A DNA stretch of 64,000 nucleotides from Noviherbaspirillum suwonense (GTDB lineage: Bacteria; Pseudomonadota; Gammaproteobacteria; Burkholderiales; Burkholderiaceae_D), in NCBI RefSeq assembly GCF_900182955.1, contig NZ_FXUL01000004.1:186001-250000 (forward strand), given 5' to 3'. This document shows, in pieces, positions 25,793-35,832 of this stretch. Made by a program: the position numbers and the translations under genes. Position 1 is the first letter of the stretch. Every line of letters begins with the position of its first letter. The notes beneath the pieces are model-generated. The model was not told the DNA's origin and did not search any database. It worked only from the letters and a program-made list of their open reading frames with translations.

Positions 25793-26656
25793 ATGGACGT
25801 CGCCACCACACCGCCGGCGCAAAAGCGCGGCAATTTTCGGGTCATGCCCGGTTTCCACCTGTCGCTCGGCTTCACCATTTTCTACCTGAGCCTGGTGGTG
25901 CTGATCCCGTTGTCGGCCGTGTTCTTCAAGACCTTCACGATGACCTGGGAAGCGTTCTGGAGCGCGGTCACGTCGGACCGGGTGATGGCTTCCTACCGGC
26001 TGACGTTCGGCGCGTCGCTGATCGCCGCCGCGCTGAACGTGCTGTTCGGCGGCATCGTCGCCTGGGTGCTGGTGCGCTACCGCTTTCCCGGCAAGCGCAT
26101 CATCGACGCGATGGTCGACCTGCCGTTCGCGCTGCCCACCGCGGTCGCCGGCATCGCGCTGACGGCGCTGTATTCCACCAACGGCTGGATCGGCCGCTAC
26201 CTGGAGCCGCTGGGCATCAAGGTCGCGTTCACGCCGCTGGGCGTGGTGGTGGCGCTGACCTTCATCGGCCTGCCTTTCGTGGTGCGCACGGTCCAGCCGG
26301 TGCTGGAAGACGCCGAACGCGAACTGGAGGAAGCCGCGGCCAGCCTCGGCGCGAGCAACTGGCAGACCTTCACCCGCGTGATCTTCCCGACCATCCTGCC
26401 GGCGCTGCTGACCGGCTTCGCGCTGGCCTTCGCCCGCGCCACCGGCGAATACGGCTCGGTCATCTTCATCGCCGGCAACATGCCTATGGTGTCCGAGATC
26501 ACGCCGCTGTTCATCATCACCAAGCTCGAGCAGTACGACTACGCCGGCGCCACCGCGATTGCGGTGGTCATGCTGCTGGCGTCCTTCCTGATGCTCCTGA
26601 CCATCAACCTGTTGCAAGCCTGGACCCGCAAGCGCGGCCAGCCGGAGAAAATCTGA
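25793..26656 (+). CDS. cysT: Sulfate ABC transporter permease CysT (CysU)
   Basis: 287 residues with about six to seven transmembrane segments and the binding-protein-dependent permease loop [15 protein letters not shown] (EAA motif). The stretch [17 protein letters not shown] is typical of sulfate permeases. It forms the membrane channel with CysW, powered by CysA. It ends in ATGA, overlapping cysW by one base. Confidence 0.93.
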   Translation: MDVATTPPAQKRGNFRVMPGFHLSLGFTIFYLSLVVLIPLSAVFFKTFTMTWEAFWSAVTSDRVMASYRLTFGASLIAAALNVLFGGIVAWVLVRYRFPGKRIIDAMVDLPFALPTAVAGIALTALYSTNGWIGRYLEPLGIKVAFTPLGVVVALTFIGLPFVVRTVQPVLEDAERELEEAAASLGASNWQTFTRVIFPTILPALLTGFALAFARATGEYGSVIFIAGNMPMVSEITPLFIITKLEQYDYAGATAIAVVMLLASFLMLLTINLLQAWTRKRGQPEKI

Positions 26657-27552
26657 TGTCCGCCGTCGCCACTCCCGCCACCGCGCCCGTGCCGCGCGTC
26701 GAGCCGGCCTACACGCCGTCCGCCATCGCCGAGCCGTTCTGGGTGCGCGCGCTGCTGATCACCGCGGCGCTGACCTTCATGACGCTGTTCCTGTTCGTGC
26801 CGCTGGTCGCGGTGTTCGTCGAGGCATTCAAGAAGGGCTGGCAGGTCTACCTGACGTCCATCACCGAGCCGGATGCGATTGCCGCGATCAAGCTGACGCT
26901 GCTGACCGCCGTCATCGCGGTGCCGCTGAACCTGGTGTTCGGCGTGGCCGCGTCCTGGGCCATCGCCAAGTTCGAATTCCGCGGCAAGAGCATATTGCTT
27001 ACCCTGATCGACCTGCCGTTCTCGGTCTCGCCGGTGATCTCCGGCCTGATCTACGTGCTGCTGTTCGGCGCCCAGGGCTGGTTCGGCGAATGGCTGCAGG
27101 CGCATGACATCAAGATCCTGTTCGCGGTGCCCGGCATCGTGATCGCCACGGTCTTCATCACCTTTCCCTTCGTCGCCCGCGAGCTGATCCCGCTGATGCA
27201 GTCGCAGGGCAGCGAGGAAGAGGAAGCCGCGCTGGTGCTGGGCGCGTCGGGCTTCCGCACGTTCTGGCACGTGACCCTGCCCAACATCAAGTGGGGCCTG
27301 CTGTACGGCGTGATCCTGTGCAATGCCCGCGCGATGGGCGAGTTCGGCGCGGTGTCGGTGGTGTCCGGCCATATCCGCGGCCAGACCAACACCATCCCGC
27401 TGCAGGTCGAGATCCTCTACAACGAATACAACTTCGCCGCCGCCTTCGCCATCGCGTCGCTGCTGGCGCTGCTGGCCCTCGTCACGCTGGCGCTGAAGAG
27501 CTTTATTGAATGGCGGTTGCACCATGCCATGTCGTCCACCGATCAGGAGTAA
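26656..27552 (+). CDS. cysW: Sulfate ABC transporter permease CysW
   Basis: 298 residues, six-helix permease partner of CysT. It shows the [15 protein letters not shown] segment and an EAA loop ([16 protein letters not shown]). The C-terminal [23 protein letters not shown] is a CysW hallmark. Overlaps the cysT stop by one base; cysA follows after five bases. Confidence 0.93.
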   Translation: MSAVATPATAPVPRVEPAYTPSAIAEPFWVRALLITAALTFMTLFLFVPLVAVFVEAFKKGWQVYLTSITEPDAIAAIKLTLLTAVIAVPLNLVFGVAASWAIAKFEFRGKSILLTLIDLPFSVSPVISGLIYVLLFGAQGWFGEWLQAHDIKILFAVPGIVIATVFITFPFVARELIPLMQSQGSEEEEAALVLGASGFRTFWHVTLPNIKWGLLYGVILCNARAMGEFGAVSVVSGHIRGQTNTIPLQVEILYNEYNFAAAFAIASLLALLALVTLALKSFIEWRLHHAMSSTDQE

Positions 27553-27557
27553 TCACC

Positions 27558-28631
27558 GTGGCCATCGAAGTCAGAAATATCAACAAGCGCTTTGGCAACT
27601 TCGTCGCGCTCAACAATGTGTCGCTCAGCTTCAAGCCGGGCGAACTGACCGCGCTGCTCGGCCCCTCGGGCTGCGGCAAGACCACGCTGCTGCGCATCAT
27701 CGCCGGCCTGGAACGGCCCGACAGCGGCCAGGTCTTGCTGGACAATGAAGACGCGTCCGAGCGCCATGTCCGCGAGCGGCAGGTCGGTTTCGTGTTCCAG
27801 CATTACGCGCTGTTCAAGCACATGACCGTGTTCGAGAACATTGCCTTCGGCCTGCGCGTCAAGCCGCGCTCGGAGCGTCCGTCGGAAGCGCAGATCAAGG
27901 CGCGCGTCCACCAGCTGCTGGAACTGGTGCAGCTGGACTGGCTGGCCGACCGTTATCCGCCGCAGCTGTCGGGCGGCCAGCGGCAGCGCATTGCGCTGGC
28001 GCGGGCGCTGGCGGTCGAGCCCAAGGTGCTGCTGCTGGACGAGCCGTTCGGCGCGCTCGACGCCAAGGTCCGCAAGGAACTGCGGCGCTGGCTGCGCCGG
28101 CTGCATGACGAGCTGCATGTGACCAGCATCTTCGTCACCCACGACCAGGAAGAGGCGCTCGAGGTGGCCGACCGCATCGTGCTGATGAACAAGGGAAATA
28201 TCGAGCAGGTCGGCTCGCCGGCCGACGTCTACAACCAGCCGGCGTCGCCCTTCGTCTACGGCTTCCTCGGCAACGTCAACCTGTTCCGCGGCCGGGTGCA
28301 TGAAGGCGTGCTGGAAGCCGATGGCGTCACCTTCGACGCGCCCGAGCATGGCGGCGCGAAGGACGCCAAGGGCACCGGCTTCGTCCGTCCGCATGACATC
28401 GAGATCGACCGCTACCTGCCCGACATCGACAGCGACGGCATCGTCGCCGTGATCCGCCGCGCGCATGCGATCGGGCCGCTGGCGCAGCTGGACCTGCAGC
28501 GCGAGGACAACGGCGACCTGCTGGAAGCCGTGGTGCCGAGCGAGCGCTATGCCGAGCTTGGCGTGGCCGAGGGCGACCGCCTGGTGGTGCGGCCCAAGCG
28601 GCTGCGCATCTTCGTCGACGAAGCGGTCTGA
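27558..28631 (+). CDS. cysA: Sulfate/thiosulfate import ATPase CysA
   Basis: 357 residues. Starts at GTG 27558 after GGAG ([13 protein letters not shown]). Walker [10 protein letters not shown], signature L-S-G-G-Q-R-Q-R, Walker [13 protein letters not shown], and H-loop F-V-T-H-D-Q-E-E-A are intact. A C-terminal TOBE-like regulatory domain (about 240-357) contains F-V-R-P-H-D-I-E-I. An in-frame ATG upstream at 27510 lies inside cysW and is rejected. Confidence 0.94.
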   Translation: MAIEVRNINKRFGNFVALNNVSLSFKPGELTALLGPSGCGKTTLLRIIAGLERPDSGQVLLDNEDASERHVRERQVGFVFQHYALFKHMTVFENIAFGLRVKPRSERPSEAQIKARVHQLLELVQLDWLADRYPPQLSGGQRQRIALARALAVEPKVLLLDEPFGALDAKVRKELRRWLRRLHDELHVTSIFVTHDQEEALEVADRIVLMNKGNIEQVGSPADVYNQPASPFVYGFLGNVNLFRGRVHEGVLEADGVTFDAPEHGGAKDAKGTGFVRPHDIEIDRYLPDIDSDGIVAVIRRAHAIGPLAQLDLQREDNGDLLEAVVPSERYAELGVAEGDRLVVRPKRLRIFVDEAV

Positions 28632-28652
28632 CATCCATCCGGGGCAAGGGCG

Positions 28653-29582
28653 ATGAACTTCCAGCAACTGCGCTCGATCCGCGAAGCCACGCGGCGCGGC
28701 TACAACCTGACCGAGGTCGCCAATGCACTGTTTACGTCGCAGCCCGGCGTGTCCCGCCAGATACGGGAGCTGGAGGAAGAGCTGGGCGTCGAGATTTTCG
28801 AGCGCAACGGCAAGCGGCTGACCGGCCTCACCAGTCCCGGCAAGGACATCCTGCGCATCATCGACCGGCTGCTGCTGGAAGCGGAAAACCTGCAGCAGGC
28901 CGGGCAGGAATACTCGGGCGTCAAGCGCGGCACGCTGACCATCGCAACGACCCACACCCAGGCGCGCTACGTGCTGCCGAAAGCGGTGCAGAGCTTCCGC
29001 GCGGCATTCCCGGATGTGCGGATCGCGCTTCAGCAAAGCTCGCCCGAACATATCGCCGAGTGGGTGTTGTCCGGGAAGGCCGATATCGGCATCGCGACCG
29101 AGGGCCTGAGCCAGTTCGACGACCTGGTGTCCTTCCCGTGCTACCAGTGGCATCACGCGGTGGTCGTGCCGGAAGGGCATCCGCTGCTGGCCGCCGGCAA
29201 GCTCACGCTGGCGCAGCTGGCCGAGTATCCGCTCATTACCTATGACATTGGATTCACCGGCCGCAGCCACATCGACGATGCGTTCCGCGAGGCCGGCACC
29301 GCCACCGACATCGTGCTGACAGCGATGGACTCCGACGTGATCCAGCAGTATGTCGCGCTGGGCATGGGCGTGGGCATCGTGGCGTCGATGGCGATCGAGC
29401 AGAGCCGGCATGCCGGGTTGAAGCCGGTCGACGCCAGCCACCTGTTCGCGCCGAACGTGACCCGGCTGGCGGTGAGAAGGGCCGCTTACCTGCGGTCGTA
29501 CACGGTGGATTTCATCCTGCAATTCGCGCCGACGCTGACGCGGGCGGATATCGATACGGCGCTGGGCGGGGCGGGCGGGTAA
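28653..29582 (+). CDS. cysB: LysR-family regulator CysB
   Basis: 309 residues. N-terminal winged helix (M-N-F-Q-Q-L-R-S-I-R-E-A with the F-T-S-Q-P-G-V-S-R-Q-I-R recognition helix) and a C-terminal periplasmic-binding-like effector domain. The sequence T-T-H-T-Q-A-R-Y-V-L-P and the final Y-L-R-S-Y-T-V-D-F-I are CysB/Cbl features. CysB senses N- or O-acetylserine and controls sulfur assimilation, so its place 21 bases after cysA fits. Converges with pyrD. Confidence 0.92.
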   Translation: MNFQQLRSIREATRRGYNLTEVANALFTSQPGVSRQIRELEEELGVEIFERNGKRLTGLTSPGKDILRIIDRLLLEAENLQQAGQEYSGVKRGTLTIATTHTQARYVLPKAVQSFRAAFPDVRIALQQSSPEHIAEWVLSGKADIGIATEGLSQFDDLVSFPCYQWHHAVVVPEGHPLLAAGKLTLAQLAEYPLITYDIGFTGRSHIDDAFREAGTATDIVLTAMDSDVIQQYVALGMGVGIVASMAIEQSRHAGLKPVDASHLFAPNVTRLAVRRAAYLRSYTVDFILQFAPTLTRADIDTALGGAGG

Positions 29583-29623
29583 GCGTCGGCCGTCCGAGCG
29601 GCGTCGAGTATCCTTATTTCGCC

Positions 29624-30673
29624 TTATTTCGCGCCGTGGCCGCGCAGCGCATCCGCGCATTCCCGTATCAGCGCCGGCCCACGGTAGATCAGGCCGCTAT
29701 ATAACTGCACCAGCGCCGCGCCCGCGTCCATCTTCGCCCGCGCATCTGCGCCCGACAGGATGCCGCCGACACCGATGATGGGCAGCGCGTCGCCCAGTTC
29801 GGCCTTCAGCGCCCGGATCACCTGGTTGGAAGCGTCGAACACCGGCGCGCCGGACAGCCCCCCGGCTTCGTCCGCATGCGGCATGCCCTTCACCGCGTCC
29901 CGCGAGATGGTCGTGTTGGTCGCAATCACGCCGTCGAACCGGTGCCGCAGCAACGCGTCCGCGATGTTCTTCACCTGCTCGCCATCGACGTCCGGCGCGA
30001 TCTTCAGCGCGATCGGCACGTAGCGCTTGTGCTTGCCCGCCAGGCGCTGCTGCGCGTCCTTCAGCGTGGACAGCAGCGCGTCGAGCTCGGACGCGCCCTG
30101 CAGCTGGCGCAGGTTCTTCGTGTTCGGCGACGAAATGTTGACCGTCACATAGCTGGCGTAGGGATACACCTTTTCCAGGCACAGCAGGTAGTCGTCGGCG
30201 GCCCGCTCGATCGGCGTATCGGCATTCTTGCCGATGTTCAGCCCCAGCACGCCTTCCTTTTCGCGGTAGAACTTCGATGCCTGCACGTTGCGCACGAACG
30301 CATCGACGCCGCCATTGTTGAAACCCATGCGGTTGATGATCGCGCTGGCTTCGGGCAGGCGGAACATCCGCGGCTTCGGGTTGCCGGGCTGCGCGCGCGG
30401 CGTCACGGTGCCGATCTCGATGAAGCCGAAACCCAGCGCCGCCAGCCCGTCGATATAGGCGCCGTCCTTGTCCAGCCCGGCGGCCAGGCCGACCGGATTC
30501 GGAAACGTAATGCCCATCACCGTGCGCGGATCGGGCCGGGGACGGCGCAGTATCCGGGTCAGGCCCAGTCCGGCCGCGCGGCGCAGCGCCGGCAGGGTCA
30601 GGTTGTGGGCTTCTTCGGCGTCGAGGGAAAACAGCAGCGGGCGGGCGAGGGCGTAGAGGAGTTTGTCGGACAC
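29624..30673 (-). CDS. pyrD: Dihydroorotate dehydrogenase (quinone), class 2
   Basis: 349 residues. The N-terminal amphipathic helix ([13 protein letters not shown]) is the class 2 membrane/quinone-binding segment. The active-site region [11 protein letters not shown] has the catalytic Ser, and K-I-A-P-D, T-N-T-T-I and G-V-G-G-I-L-S-G form the FMN site. It oxidises dihydroorotate to orotate in pyrimidine synthesis. It is the last gene of an aat-bpt-pyrD minus-strand run. Confidence 0.95.
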   Translation of the reverse strand: MSDKLLYALARPLLFSLDAEEAHNLTLPALRRAAGLGLTRILRRPRPDPRTVMGITFPNPVGLAAGLDKDGAYIDGLAALGFGFIEIGTVTPRAQPGNPKPRMFRLPEASAIINRMGFNNGGVDAFVRNVQASKFYREKEGVLGLNIGKNADTPIERAADDYLLCLEKVYPYASYVTVNISSPNTKNLRQLQGASELDALLSTLKDAQQRLAGKHKRYVPIALKIAPDVDGEQVKNIADALLRHRFDGVIATNTTISRDAVKGMPHADEAGGLSGAPVFDASNQVIRALKAELGDALPIIGVGGILSGADARAKMDAGAALVQLYSGLIYRGPALIRECADALRGHGAK

Positions 30674-30726
30674 GGTAGGGACGGGAAATTTGCGCGAGCG
30701 CTATTGTAGCCCGCGCGCTCCCGGCC

Positions 30727-31449
30727 TCACATCTCCGCCCAGGCGCCGTTGCGCAGCGCCTCGATCGGCCTGAAGTTGATCTTGTAGGCCATCTTCGGGC
30801 TTTTTTCGATCCAGTAGCCGAGGTAGACGTAGGGCATGTTCAGCGTCTTGGCCTGGGCGATCTGCCACAGCACGTTGTAGGTGCCGAAGCTCGCGCCTTC
30901 CACGTCCGGGTCGTAGAAGGTATAGACCGAGGACAGGCCGTCTTCCAGTACGTCGATGATGCTGACCATGACCAGCGTGCCGTCCGGCTCGCGAAACTCC
31001 GCCAGCCGGGTATTGACCTTGCTCTGCAGCAGGAACTGCGCGTACTGGTCGCGGCTGTCCTGGTCCATGCCGCCGCCGGCATGCCGCGCCGACTGGTAGC
31101 GCAGGTAGAGGTCGTAATGCTCGTGCACGTAGGCCAGGTTGGTGATCAGCACTTGCAGATGGCCATGCCGCTGCGCGGCGCGGCGCTGGCTGCGGTTGGG
31201 CCGGAAGTGCCAGGCGTTGACGCGCACCGGCGTGCAGGCCTGGCAGCCGTCGCAATACGGCCGGTAGGTGAAAATGCCGCTGCGGCGAAAACCGTTTTTA
31301 ACCAGTTCCGAGTAGACATCGGCATTGATCAGGTGGGACGGTGTGGCGACCTGCGAGCGAGCCTGCCGGTGTTCGAGATAGCTGCACGGGTAGGGCGCTG
31401 TGGCATAGAACTGCAAGGTTGAAAAGGGAAGGTCTTTTAGATGCGTCAT
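30727..31449 (-). CDS. bpt: Aspartate/glutamate leucyltransferase (Bpt)
   Basis: 240 residues of the arginyl/leucyltransferase (ATE1-like) family. The N-terminal Cys set C-S-Y-L and Y-C-D-G-C-Q-A-C and the C-terminal [15 protein letters not shown] segment are present. Bacterial Bpt adds leucine to N-terminal Asp or Glu, marking proteins for ClpAP via the N-end rule. The start at 31449 (M-T-H-L-K-D-L-P) is chosen over 31554. It lies 68 bases after aat, the other N-end-rule transferase. Confidence 0.93.
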   Translation of the reverse strand: MTHLKDLPFSTLQFYATAPYPCSYLEHRQARSQVATPSHLINADVYSELVKNGFRRSGIFTYRPYCDGCQACTPVRVNAWHFRPNRSQRRAAQRHGHLQVLITNLAYVHEHYDLYLRYQSARHAGGGMDQDSRDQYAQFLLQSKVNTRLAEFREPDGTLVMVSIIDVLEDGLSSVYTFYDPDVEGASFGTYNVLWQIAQAKTLNMPYVYLGYWIEKSPKMAYKINFRPIEALRNGAWAEM

Positions 31450-31517
31450 CGTGCAAACCGGTTTGACAACAAATCGACGTTTCAATGTACACCGATGGTC
31501 AGCCTGAAGCAAAAAAT

Positions 31518-32252
31518 TCAGGCCGGCGCTTGCACCGGATCGACTGGCCGCCAATCGGAGATCGGCGGCAGCTTCACAGCGGACGAAAGGTGCGCCATGA
31601 ATTCAGCGCGGGAAATCGGCGTTGCGCCCAGCGAGGCAAGGTGTTCTGTCTCCTGCTGACAATCGACCATCGTAACGCCATTGAGTTTCAGGAAATGCAC
31701 AAGATAGGCGAGCGCGACCTTGGATGCATCGGTCTCGCGGGCGAACATCGACTCTCCATAAAACATGCGGCCTATCGATACGCCATAGGCGCCGCCTACC
31801 AGTTCGCCATCCCGCCATAATTCCGCCGAATGCGCATGGCCGCTGGCATGCAGGCCGGCGTAGCCCTGGACGATGTCCTCGGAAATCCAGGTGCCCGCGC
31901 CGTCCCGGCGGGGCGCTGCACAGGCGCGGACCACCCGTTCGAACGCCGAATCGAACCGGACCTGGTAAGGCCCGCCGGCTTCCCGGCTTTTCTGGATGCG
32001 GCGCAGGGTCTTGCGCAGGCTGGGAGAAATCTTGAAGCGCTCGGTGTAGAGCACCATGCGCGGGTCCGTGCTCCACCAGAGTATCGGCTGGCCTTCCGAG
32101 TACCACGGGAAGATGCCGCGCTGGTAGGCCTGCAGCAGCCGCCAGGGCGACAGGTCGGCGCCCGCCGCCAGCAGCCCGGGCGCGCCGTCGGCCTCGGTCA
32201 ATGCCTGCGATACGTCGGGGAACGGGGTGCTTCTATCCAGCCAGGGAATCAT
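31518..32252 (-). CDS. aat: Leucyl/phenylalanyl-tRNA-protein transferase
   Basis: 244 residues. Family landmarks [28 protein letters not shown] and the [10 protein letters not shown] loop are all present. The enzyme transfers Leu or Phe from tRNA to proteins with N-terminal Arg or Lys for degradation. Together with the adjacent bpt it completes the bacterial N-end-rule tagging pair. The promoter must lie in the 181-base gap shared with amtB. Confidence 0.95.
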   Translation of the reverse strand: MIPWLDRSTPFPDVSQALTEADGAPGLLAAGADLSPWRLLQAYQRGIFPWYSEGQPILWWSTDPRMVLYTERFKISPSLRKTLRRIQKSREAGGPYQVRFDSAFERVVRACAAPRRDGAGTWISEDIVQGYAGLHASGHAHSAELWRDGELVGGAYGVSIGRMFYGESMFARETDASKVALAYLVHFLKLNGVTMVDCQQETEHLASLGATPISRAEFMAHLSSAVKLPPISDWRPVDPVQAPA

Positions 32253-32366
32253 CTTGCCTCACATTTGCACTGAAACGGCGCCCCTCGATGGTGCGCGGCG
32301 GATGGACGAGCTCGGCCAGCCAAAAATATTTCCTTATCTTTCAATGACTTGAAAATTTGCACCAAA

Positions 32367-32383
32367 TTGGAATGGTTTTTGCT
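32367..32383 (+). promoter_or_regulatory. Sigma-54 promoter of the ammonium transporter gene
   Basis: TTGGAATGGTTTTTGCT contains the invariant GG (32369-32370) and GC (32381-32382) exactly ten bases apart, with TTGC at the -12 element. The half-site TGCACC (32358-32363) just upstream matches one arm of the NtrC consensus. The site lies about 50 bases before the start codon. A nitrogen-limitation promoter is what an ammonium channel gene should have. Confidence 0.75.
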
Positions 32384-32433
32384 TTTTCCCACCGTCAATT
32401 GATAAAAATCGCACTAAAATTGGGAGTTGTTGC

Positions 32434-33636
32434 ATGGAAGCCTATAAGCACAGTACCGACACACTCTTCATCCTGCTCGGCGCCATCATGATTCTTGCGA
32501 TGCATGCCGGCTTCGCCTTCCTCGAACTCGGCACCGTGCGGCGCAAGAACCAGGTCAATGCGCTGGTCAAAATCTTAGTCGATTTTGCCATTTCAACCAT
32601 TGCCTATTTCTTCGTGGGCTACAGCGTCGCCTATGGCGTGACCTTCTTCACCGACGCGCCGAGCCTGGCGCAGCGCGGCGGCTTCGAACTCGTGAAGTTC
32701 TTTTTCCTGCTGACCTTCGCGGCGGCGATCCCGGCCATCATCTCGGGCGGCATCGCCGAACGTGCGCGCTTCCACCCGCAGTCGATCGCCACCGCGCTGC
32801 TGGTCGGCCTGCTTTATCCGCTGTTCGAAGGTATCGCGTGGAACCAGCGTTTCGGCATCCAGGCCGGCCTCGCATCGCTGTTCGGCGCCGAATTCCATGA
32901 CTTCGCCGGCTCGGTCGTCGTCCATGCATTCGGCGGCTGGGCCGCGCTGCCGGCCGTGCTGCTGCTCGGCGCGCGCCGCGGCCGGTATGCCAAGGACGGG
33001 GCGATTGCCGCGCATCCGCCGTCGAGCATTCCCTTCCTGGCGCTCGGCGCATGGATATTGACGGTCGGCTGGTTCGGCTTCAACGTGATGAGCGCGCAGA
33101 CGCTGGACAAGATCAATGGCCTGGTCGCGATGAATTCGCTGATGGCCATGGCCGGCGGCACGCTGGTGGCCGTCATCATGGGCAAGAACGACCCGGGTTT
33201 CGCGTACAACGGCCCGCTGGCCGGCCTGGTCGCCATCTGCGCCGGCTCGGACCTGATGCATCCGCTTGGTGCACTGGCGACCGGCGGCATCGCCGGGGCG
33301 ATCTTCGTATGGACGTTCACGCTTACCCAGAACAAGTGGAAGATCGACGACGTGCTGGGCGTATGGCCGCTGCACGGGCTGTGCGGAACCTGGGGCGGCA
33401 TCGCGGCCGGCATCTTCGGCTCGACCGCGCTGGGCGGCGTCGGCGGCGTGTCCCTGATGTCGCAGCTGGCCGGCACGCTGCTCGGCGTCACCATCGCCGT
33501 GTCGGGCAGCCTGCTGATCTACGGCCTGCTGAAGAAAACCCTGGGCCTGCGGCTGGACCCGGAAGAGGAATTCAACGGCGCCGACCTGTCCATACACCGG
33601 ATCTCGGCATCGCCCGAGCGGGAGACCAACTGGTGA
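32434..33636 (+). CDS. amtB: Ammonium transporter (Amt/Rh family)
   Basis: 400 residues with about eleven transmembrane helices. The pore residues known from E. coli AmtB can be placed: Asp and His in D-F-A-G-S-V-V-V-H (equivalents of Asp160 and His168) and the second pore His in V-W-P-L-H-G-L-C-G-T (His318). It conducts ammonium across the inner membrane under nitrogen limitation. The N-terminus starts directly in the first core helix with no cleavable signal. No glnK gene is adjacent, unlike the common glnK-amtB pair. GGGAG precedes the ATG. Confidence 0.9.
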   Translation: MEAYKHSTDTLFILLGAIMILAMHAGFAFLELGTVRRKNQVNALVKILVDFAISTIAYFFVGYSVAYGVTFFTDAPSLAQRGGFELVKFFFLLTFAAAIPAIISGGIAERARFHPQSIATALLVGLLYPLFEGIAWNQRFGIQAGLASLFGAEFHDFAGSVVVHAFGGWAALPAVLLLGARRGRYAKDGAIAAHPPSSIPFLALGAWILTVGWFGFNVMSAQTLDKINGLVAMNSLMAMAGGTLVAVIMGKNDPGFAYNGPLAGLVAICAGSDLMHPLGALATGGIAGAIFVWTFTLTQNKWKIDDVLGVWPLHGLCGTWGGIAAGIFGSTALGGVGGVSLMSQLAGTLLGVTIAVSGSLLIYGLLKKTLGLRLDPEEEFNGADLSIHRISASPERETNW

Positions 33637-33663
33637 CGGGCAGGCGGCCCGCAGCGCGCAGTC

Positions 33664-34236
33664 TCAGGTCTGCCGCATCGGCTTGTTGATGTCGCGGGTG
33701 TGAAACCGGAAATCGCCTTCGCCATTGCGGATGCGGGCGAGGTCCTCGAACAGAAAACGCAGCGTGTGGCTGATGGTTGGAAAGGCGATCTCGTCCCACG
33801 GGATCTCCGCTTCGGAAAACAGCTTCACTTCCAGGCTTTCGACGCCGGCCAGGTAGTCGAGGTCGAGCAGGGTGGCGAGGTAGAACATGTGCACCTGGTG
33901 CACGTGCGGCACGTTCAGCAGCGAGAAAAGCTGGTGCAGTTCGATGCGCGCGCCGGCTTCCTCCTCGGTTTCCCGGCCGGCCGCCTCGGACGTGGTCTCG
34001 CCGTTTTCCATGAAGCCGGCCGGCAGCGTCCAGTAGCCGTAGCGCGGCTCGATCGCGCGGCGGCAGAGCAGCACGCGGGTCTCGCCATCGGCTTTCCAGA
34101 GGGGAACCGAGCCGACCACCATATTGGGATTCTGGTAATGGATCGTCCCGCATTGCGTGCAGACGTAGCGCAGCCGAGTGTCATCCGGCGGGATTATCTG
34201 GGTTACCGGATGCGCGCATTCTGAGCAGAATTTCAT
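33664..34236 (-). CDS. Nudix hydrolase with N-terminal zinc ribbon
   Basis: 190 residues. An N-terminal zinc ribbon (C-S-E-C and C-T-Q-C-G, residues about 4-30) precedes a Nudix domain whose box G-F-M-E-N-G-E, then R-E-T-E-E-E-A-G, fits G-x5-E-x7-R-E-U-x-E-E-x-G-U. NadR/NudC-like and ADP-ribose pyrophosphatase-like proteins share this layout; the exact nucleotide substrate is not determined. Convergent with amtB (27-base gap). Confidence 0.88.
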   Translation of the reverse strand: MKFCSECAHPVTQIIPPDDTRLRYVCTQCGTIHYQNPNMVVGSVPLWKADGETRVLLCRRAIEPRYGYWTLPAGFMENGETTSEAAGRETEEEAGARIELHQLFSLLNVPHVHQVHMFYLATLLDLDYLAGVESLEVKLFSEAEIPWDEIAFPTISHTLRFLFEDLARIRNGEGDFRFHTRDINKPMRQT

Positions 34237-34298
34237 GGAAAAAATGGGTAGTGTGGACGAGCGCCGAGTGTAACACCGCCTCCCCGGCTGTTCGCGAT

Positions 34299-34327
34299 TT
34301 GCAATTGACGCAACCAGCCTGTATAGT
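34299..34327 (+). promoter_or_regulatory. Sigma-70 promoter of tRNA-fMet
   Basis: TTGCAA (34299-34304) and TATAGT (34322-34327) are 17 bases apart, and the tRNA starts 14 bases after the -10. This is a good housekeeping promoter for a single tRNA. Confidence 0.65.
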
Positions 34328-34340
34328 TCACATCTTCAGA

Positions 34341-34417
<77 letters not shown>

Positions 34418-34424
34418 GTTTTAC

Positions 34425-34459
34425 GAAAGGCCCGCATTCATGCGGGCCTTTCTGTTTTT
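34425..34459 (+). terminator. Intrinsic terminator after tRNA-fMet
   Basis: GAAAGGCCCGCAT and ATGCGGGCCTTTC form a 13-pair stem with a two-base centre, followed by TGTTTTT. It is correctly placed eight bases after the tRNA. Confidence 0.92.
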
Positions 34460-34593
34460 GCCGATCGCATTTGATGCGATCCGCCTCCAGCGCCCGGCGG
34501 CATTGCGGTTTTCCTGCCGCGCTGCCTAGACTGCATTGCCTGCGCCGCGCATCCTGCCGGCGCCACTTCCACCTCCACCGATTGGAAATCCTG

Positions 34594-35646
34594 ATGAATG
34601 CTGGTGTCTTGCATGCCTTTGCAGCGGCAGCGACATTCGGCGCAAGCACGCCATTCGCGAAGCTGCTGGTCGGCGAGATTGCGCCGGTTGCGCTGGCCGC
34701 GCTGCTGTACCTGGGCAGCGGCATCGGCCTGATGCTGTGGTTCGGCGTTCGCGCGCTTCGTGCGTCCCCGTCCGACGGCGGGACCGCCCGGCTGGAACGG
34801 AGCGACCTGCCGTGGCTGTTCGGCGCCATCCTGTTCGGCGGCATTGCCGGCCCGGTGCTGCTGATGCTGGGACTGAGCGTGACGCCGGCGTCGTCGGCGT
34901 CGCTGCTGCTGAACATGGAAGGCGTGCTGACCTCGCTGCTGGCCTGGTTCGTCTTCAAGGAAAATTTCGACCGCCGCATCTTCCTCGGCATGCTGCTGAT
35001 CATCGCCGGCGGCCTGGTGCTGGCCTGGGAGCAGCGACCCGAGATCGGCATCCCGTGGGGCGCGCTGGCGATCGTCGGCGCCTGTCTCTGCTGGGGCATC
35101 GACAACAACCTGACCCGGAAGATTTCCGCCAGCGACGCGGTGCAGATCGCCGGCATCAAGGGACTGGCGGCCGGCGCCGTCAACCTCGGCATCGCACTGG
35201 CGATGGGCGTCGCGCTGCCCGGCATCGGCAAGGCGGCGCTGGCGGGGCTGGTCGGGTTCTGCGGCTATGGCATGAGCCTGGTCTTTTTCGTGCTGGCGCT
35301 GCAAAAGCTGGGAACGGCCCGCACCGGCGCCTATTTCTCGATTGCGCCGTTCGTCGGCGCCGCCGTGTCGCTGCTGATGCTGGGCGACACGCCGGGCGCC
35401 GGTTTCTGGACGGCGGGCGTGCTGATGGGCGCGGGAATCTGGCTGCACCTGACCGAGCGGCATGAGCATGTCCACCTGCACGAGCCGATGGCGCATGCGC
35501 ATGAACACCGGCATGACGAGCATCACCAGCACCGGCACGATTTCGACTGGGACGGCGTCGAGCCGCATGTACATCCGCATCGTCATGAAGCCGCGCGGCA
35601 CAGTCATCCTCACGTGCCAGACATCCATCACCGGCACAGCCATTGA
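34594..35646 (+). CDS. EamA/DMT transporter with C-terminal His-rich tail
   Basis: 350 residues. Ten hydrophobic segments in two EamA repeats occupy about residues 1-285 (start M-N-A-G-V-L-H-A-F-A-A-A-A-T-F-G-A-S-T-P). The last 60 or so residues are hydrophilic and hold about 23 histidines plus Asp/Glu, with H-x-H and H-H patterns. Such tails bind Ni, Zn or Co, so a metal-handling role is possible; the EamA part alone does not define a substrate. The ATG at 34594 is chosen by family N-terminus over 34471. GC and codon use match the neighbours. Confidence 0.85.
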   Translation: MNAGVLHAFAAAATFGASTPFAKLLVGEIAPVALAALLYLGSGIGLMLWFGVRALRASPSDGGTARLERSDLPWLFGAILFGGIAGPVLLMLGLSVTPASSASLLLNMEGVLTSLLAWFVFKENFDRRIFLGMLLIIAGGLVLAWEQRPEIGIPWGALAIVGACLCWGIDNNLTRKISASDAVQIAGIKGLAAGAVNLGIALAMGVALPGIGKAALAGLVGFCGYGMSLVFFVLALQKLGTARTGAYFSIAPFVGAAVSLLMLGDTPGAGFWTAGVLMGAGIWLHLTERHEHVHLHEPMAHAHEHRHDEHHQHRHDFDWDGVEPHVHPHRHEAARHSHPHVPDIHHRHSH

Positions 35647-35832
35647 CGCGCCCGGCCGCGGGTTTTCATGCCGGCAGTCAACGAAACTTGCGGTTAAATT
35701 TCCCTCAGTCATTAAATGGCTGTCGGGAATTTTTACACCGTTTCCATCGTTGTTTGATTTATCTCAGCAAGCCGTTGATTAGTTTATAAAATATTTCTAG
35801 GCACAAATGTTGCTCTGACGGATTACTCTTAA

